Below are positions 23,083 through 23,999 of a DNA stretch of 23,999 nt, piece by piece. Source of the stretch: JAIEPW01 sp964406035 (GTDB lineage Bacteria; Acidobacteriota; Terriglobia; Bryobacterales; Bryobacteraceae); contig CAYOQB010000080.1 of the NCBI GenBank assembly GCA_964406035.1, positions 1-23,999 of the forward strand. Reading direction: 5' to 3'. The position numbers and the translations under genes were made by a program. Positions within the stretch are counted from its first letter, which is position 1. Each line of letters starts with the position of its first letter. The notes under the pieces were generated by a model. The model was given only the letters and a program-made list of their open reading frames with translations. It ran no database searches and had not been told where the DNA came from.

Positions 23083-23999
23083 ATGCAACGTTTTGCCACC
23101 CTTTTGTTCGCTTCGGCGGCGCTGGTCTGCGCGCAGACGCCCGCTCCCAAACCGGCCGCTCCGAAGGCGCAGCCCGCCAAGCCCGCCTCGAATCCCTTCC
23201 TGAAGAAGTCCGCGCTGGACAAAGCTGCGCTCGAAGCTTATCTTCGCCACCTGAACCTGTGGGTGCCCCAGGTGAGCGTCGCTATTGACGATCCCAAGCC
23301 GTCATCGCTGCCGGGTTTCCTCGAAGTCGGCGTCCACCTGTCGTTCAACCAGGCCTTCAAGGACGAGGTCTACCTGGTTTCCAAGGATGGCCAGAAGGTG
23401 ATCAAGGGCACCGCGCATGACATCAACGACAGCCCCTTCCGCTCCGAGTTGAGCCGCATCAAGACCGACCTGCAGCCCAGCTTCGGCGAGCCTGGCGCGC
23501 CGGTGGTCATGGTCGTGTTCAGCGATTTCCAATGCCCGCTGTGCAAAGCCGAGGCCGAAGTGATCCGCCAGAACGTCGCCAAGACGTTCCCCAAGGATGT
23601 GCGCGTCTACTTCCGCGATTACCCTCTCGAATCCATTCATCCCTGGGCTCGCACCGCGGCCGTCGGCGGCCGCTGCGTGTTCCGCATGAGTCCGGCGGCG
23701 TTCTGGGATTACCACGATTGGATGTTCGCCAATCAGGCCGCGATCAACCCGGACAATGTCCGCGACAAAATCCTGGAGTTCGCCAAGGAACGCAAGCTCG
23801 ACGCCCTGCAACTCGGCCGCTGCGTCGACTCCAAGGCCACCGACAAGGAAGTGAATGACTCCATTGCCATGGGCCGCGGCCTGCAAGTCGACGCGACGCC
23901 CACCATCTTCCTCAACGGCCGCCGCCTGGTCGGCTCCACGCCCTGGCCCAACCTGGAGCAGATCATCAAAATGGAGATCGAGTACCAGAAGCTGAACCC
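23083..23999 (+). CDS. Secreted DsbA-type thioredoxin with DsbC-like N-domain (3' cut by window edge)
   Basis: 305 residues are visible and the frame is open at the window end. It begins with a signal peptide (MQRFATLLFASAALVCAQ) and a Pro/Ala/Lys linker. A region at about 45-125 resembles the DsbC dimerisation domain (SSLPGFLEVGVHLSFN, then YLVSKDGQKVIKGTAHDIN). The thioredoxin-fold domain follows, with FSDFQCPLCKAEAE (CPLC, Cys151 and Cys154) and the cis-proline segment DATPTIFLNG (Pro273). Two further cysteines are in GGRCVFRM and LGRCVDS. It should handle disulfide oxidation or isomerisation of exported proteins in the periplasm. The redox partner and the C-terminus are not visible. Confidence 0.88.
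   Translation, partial: MQRFATLLFASAALVCAQTPAPKPAAPKAQPAKPASNPFLKKSALDKAALEAYLRHLNLWVPQVSVAIDDPKPSSLPGFLEVGVHLSFNQAFKDEVYLVSKDGQKVIKGTAHDINDSPFRSELSRIKTDLQPSFGEPGAPVVMVVFSDFQCPLCKAEAEVIRQNVAKTFPKDVRVYFRDYPLESIHPWARTAAVGGRCVFRMSPAAFWDYHDWMFANQAAINPDNVRDKILEFAKERKLDALQLGRCVDSKATDKEVNDSIAMGRGLQVDATPTIFLNGRRLVGSTPWPNLEQIIKMEIEYQKLN

Noticed and set aside
1..23999. CRISPR array, insertion sequence, prophage or integron
   Set aside because: No regularly spaced repeats, transposase, integrase or terminal inverted repeats are seen; gene spacing and composition are uniform.

Overview
This is a gene-dense, high-GC bacterial chromosome segment with about 20 protein-coding genes, most of them overlapping or only a few bases apart. 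The gene content suggests an Acidobacteriota member, possibly near Bryobacterales/Solibacter. The clues are arginine genes ending in argR, many small secreted proteins, a beta-helix lipoprotein/diheme cytochrome cluster, a multi-domain membrane histidine kinase with an NtrC-type regulator, frequent TTG/GTG starts and high GC. This taxonomic call is an inference from gene content and style, not from a marker gene. No tRNA, rRNA, CRISPR array, transposase or prophage gene was seen.

Layout. 1-2247 (+): the end of argG, then argH and argR, an arginine biosynthesis operon with its own repressor last. 2251-2865 (-): a secreted protein with two OB-like repeats. 2919-4338 (+): an alpha/alpha-toroid protein and a small conserved protein. 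4386-8562 (+): the most unusual block, with two tandemly duplicated beta-helix lipoproteins, a diheme c-type cytochrome lipoprotein and a HAD phosphatase. 8563-8955 has no protein gene; it holds a candidate ~100-nt small RNA (promoter, 5' hairpin, pyrimidine-rich middle, strong intrinsic terminator) followed by a structured leader. 8956-13377 (+): a PDZ/multi-TM/GAF/PAS histidine kinase and a sigma54-type response regulator. 13374-14345 (-): a phosphotriesterase-family metal hydrolase. 14395-16559 (+): queG and a secreted TPR protein. 16563-19203 (-): an operon read folD, coaE, then an HtrA-like protease. 19267-23026 (+): xdhC, a mocA-like gene and an AsmA-like gene. 23083-end (+): a secreted DsbA-type thioredoxin cut by the window edge.

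How the genes work together. Housekeeping parts are arginine synthesis and its control, C1-folate metabolism and CoA synthesis, queuosine in tRNA, and maturation of a molybdenum hydroxylase whose structural genes are not here. The rest is envelope-oriented: lipoproteins, cytochrome, HtrA protease, AsmA-like protein, disulfide chemistry and a membrane sensor with a periplasmic PDZ domain.

The best candidate for a poorly understood system is the lipoprotein/cytochrome block at 4386-7952. As I recall, the two protein families are known to travel as a pair (TIGR03805/TIGR03806) without an assigned function, and here the beta-helix partner is duplicated. The second candidate is the small RNA locus at about 8590-8725. 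A recurring feature is -10-like hexamers only 8-22 nt from start codons, which suggests short-leader or leaderless transcripts.
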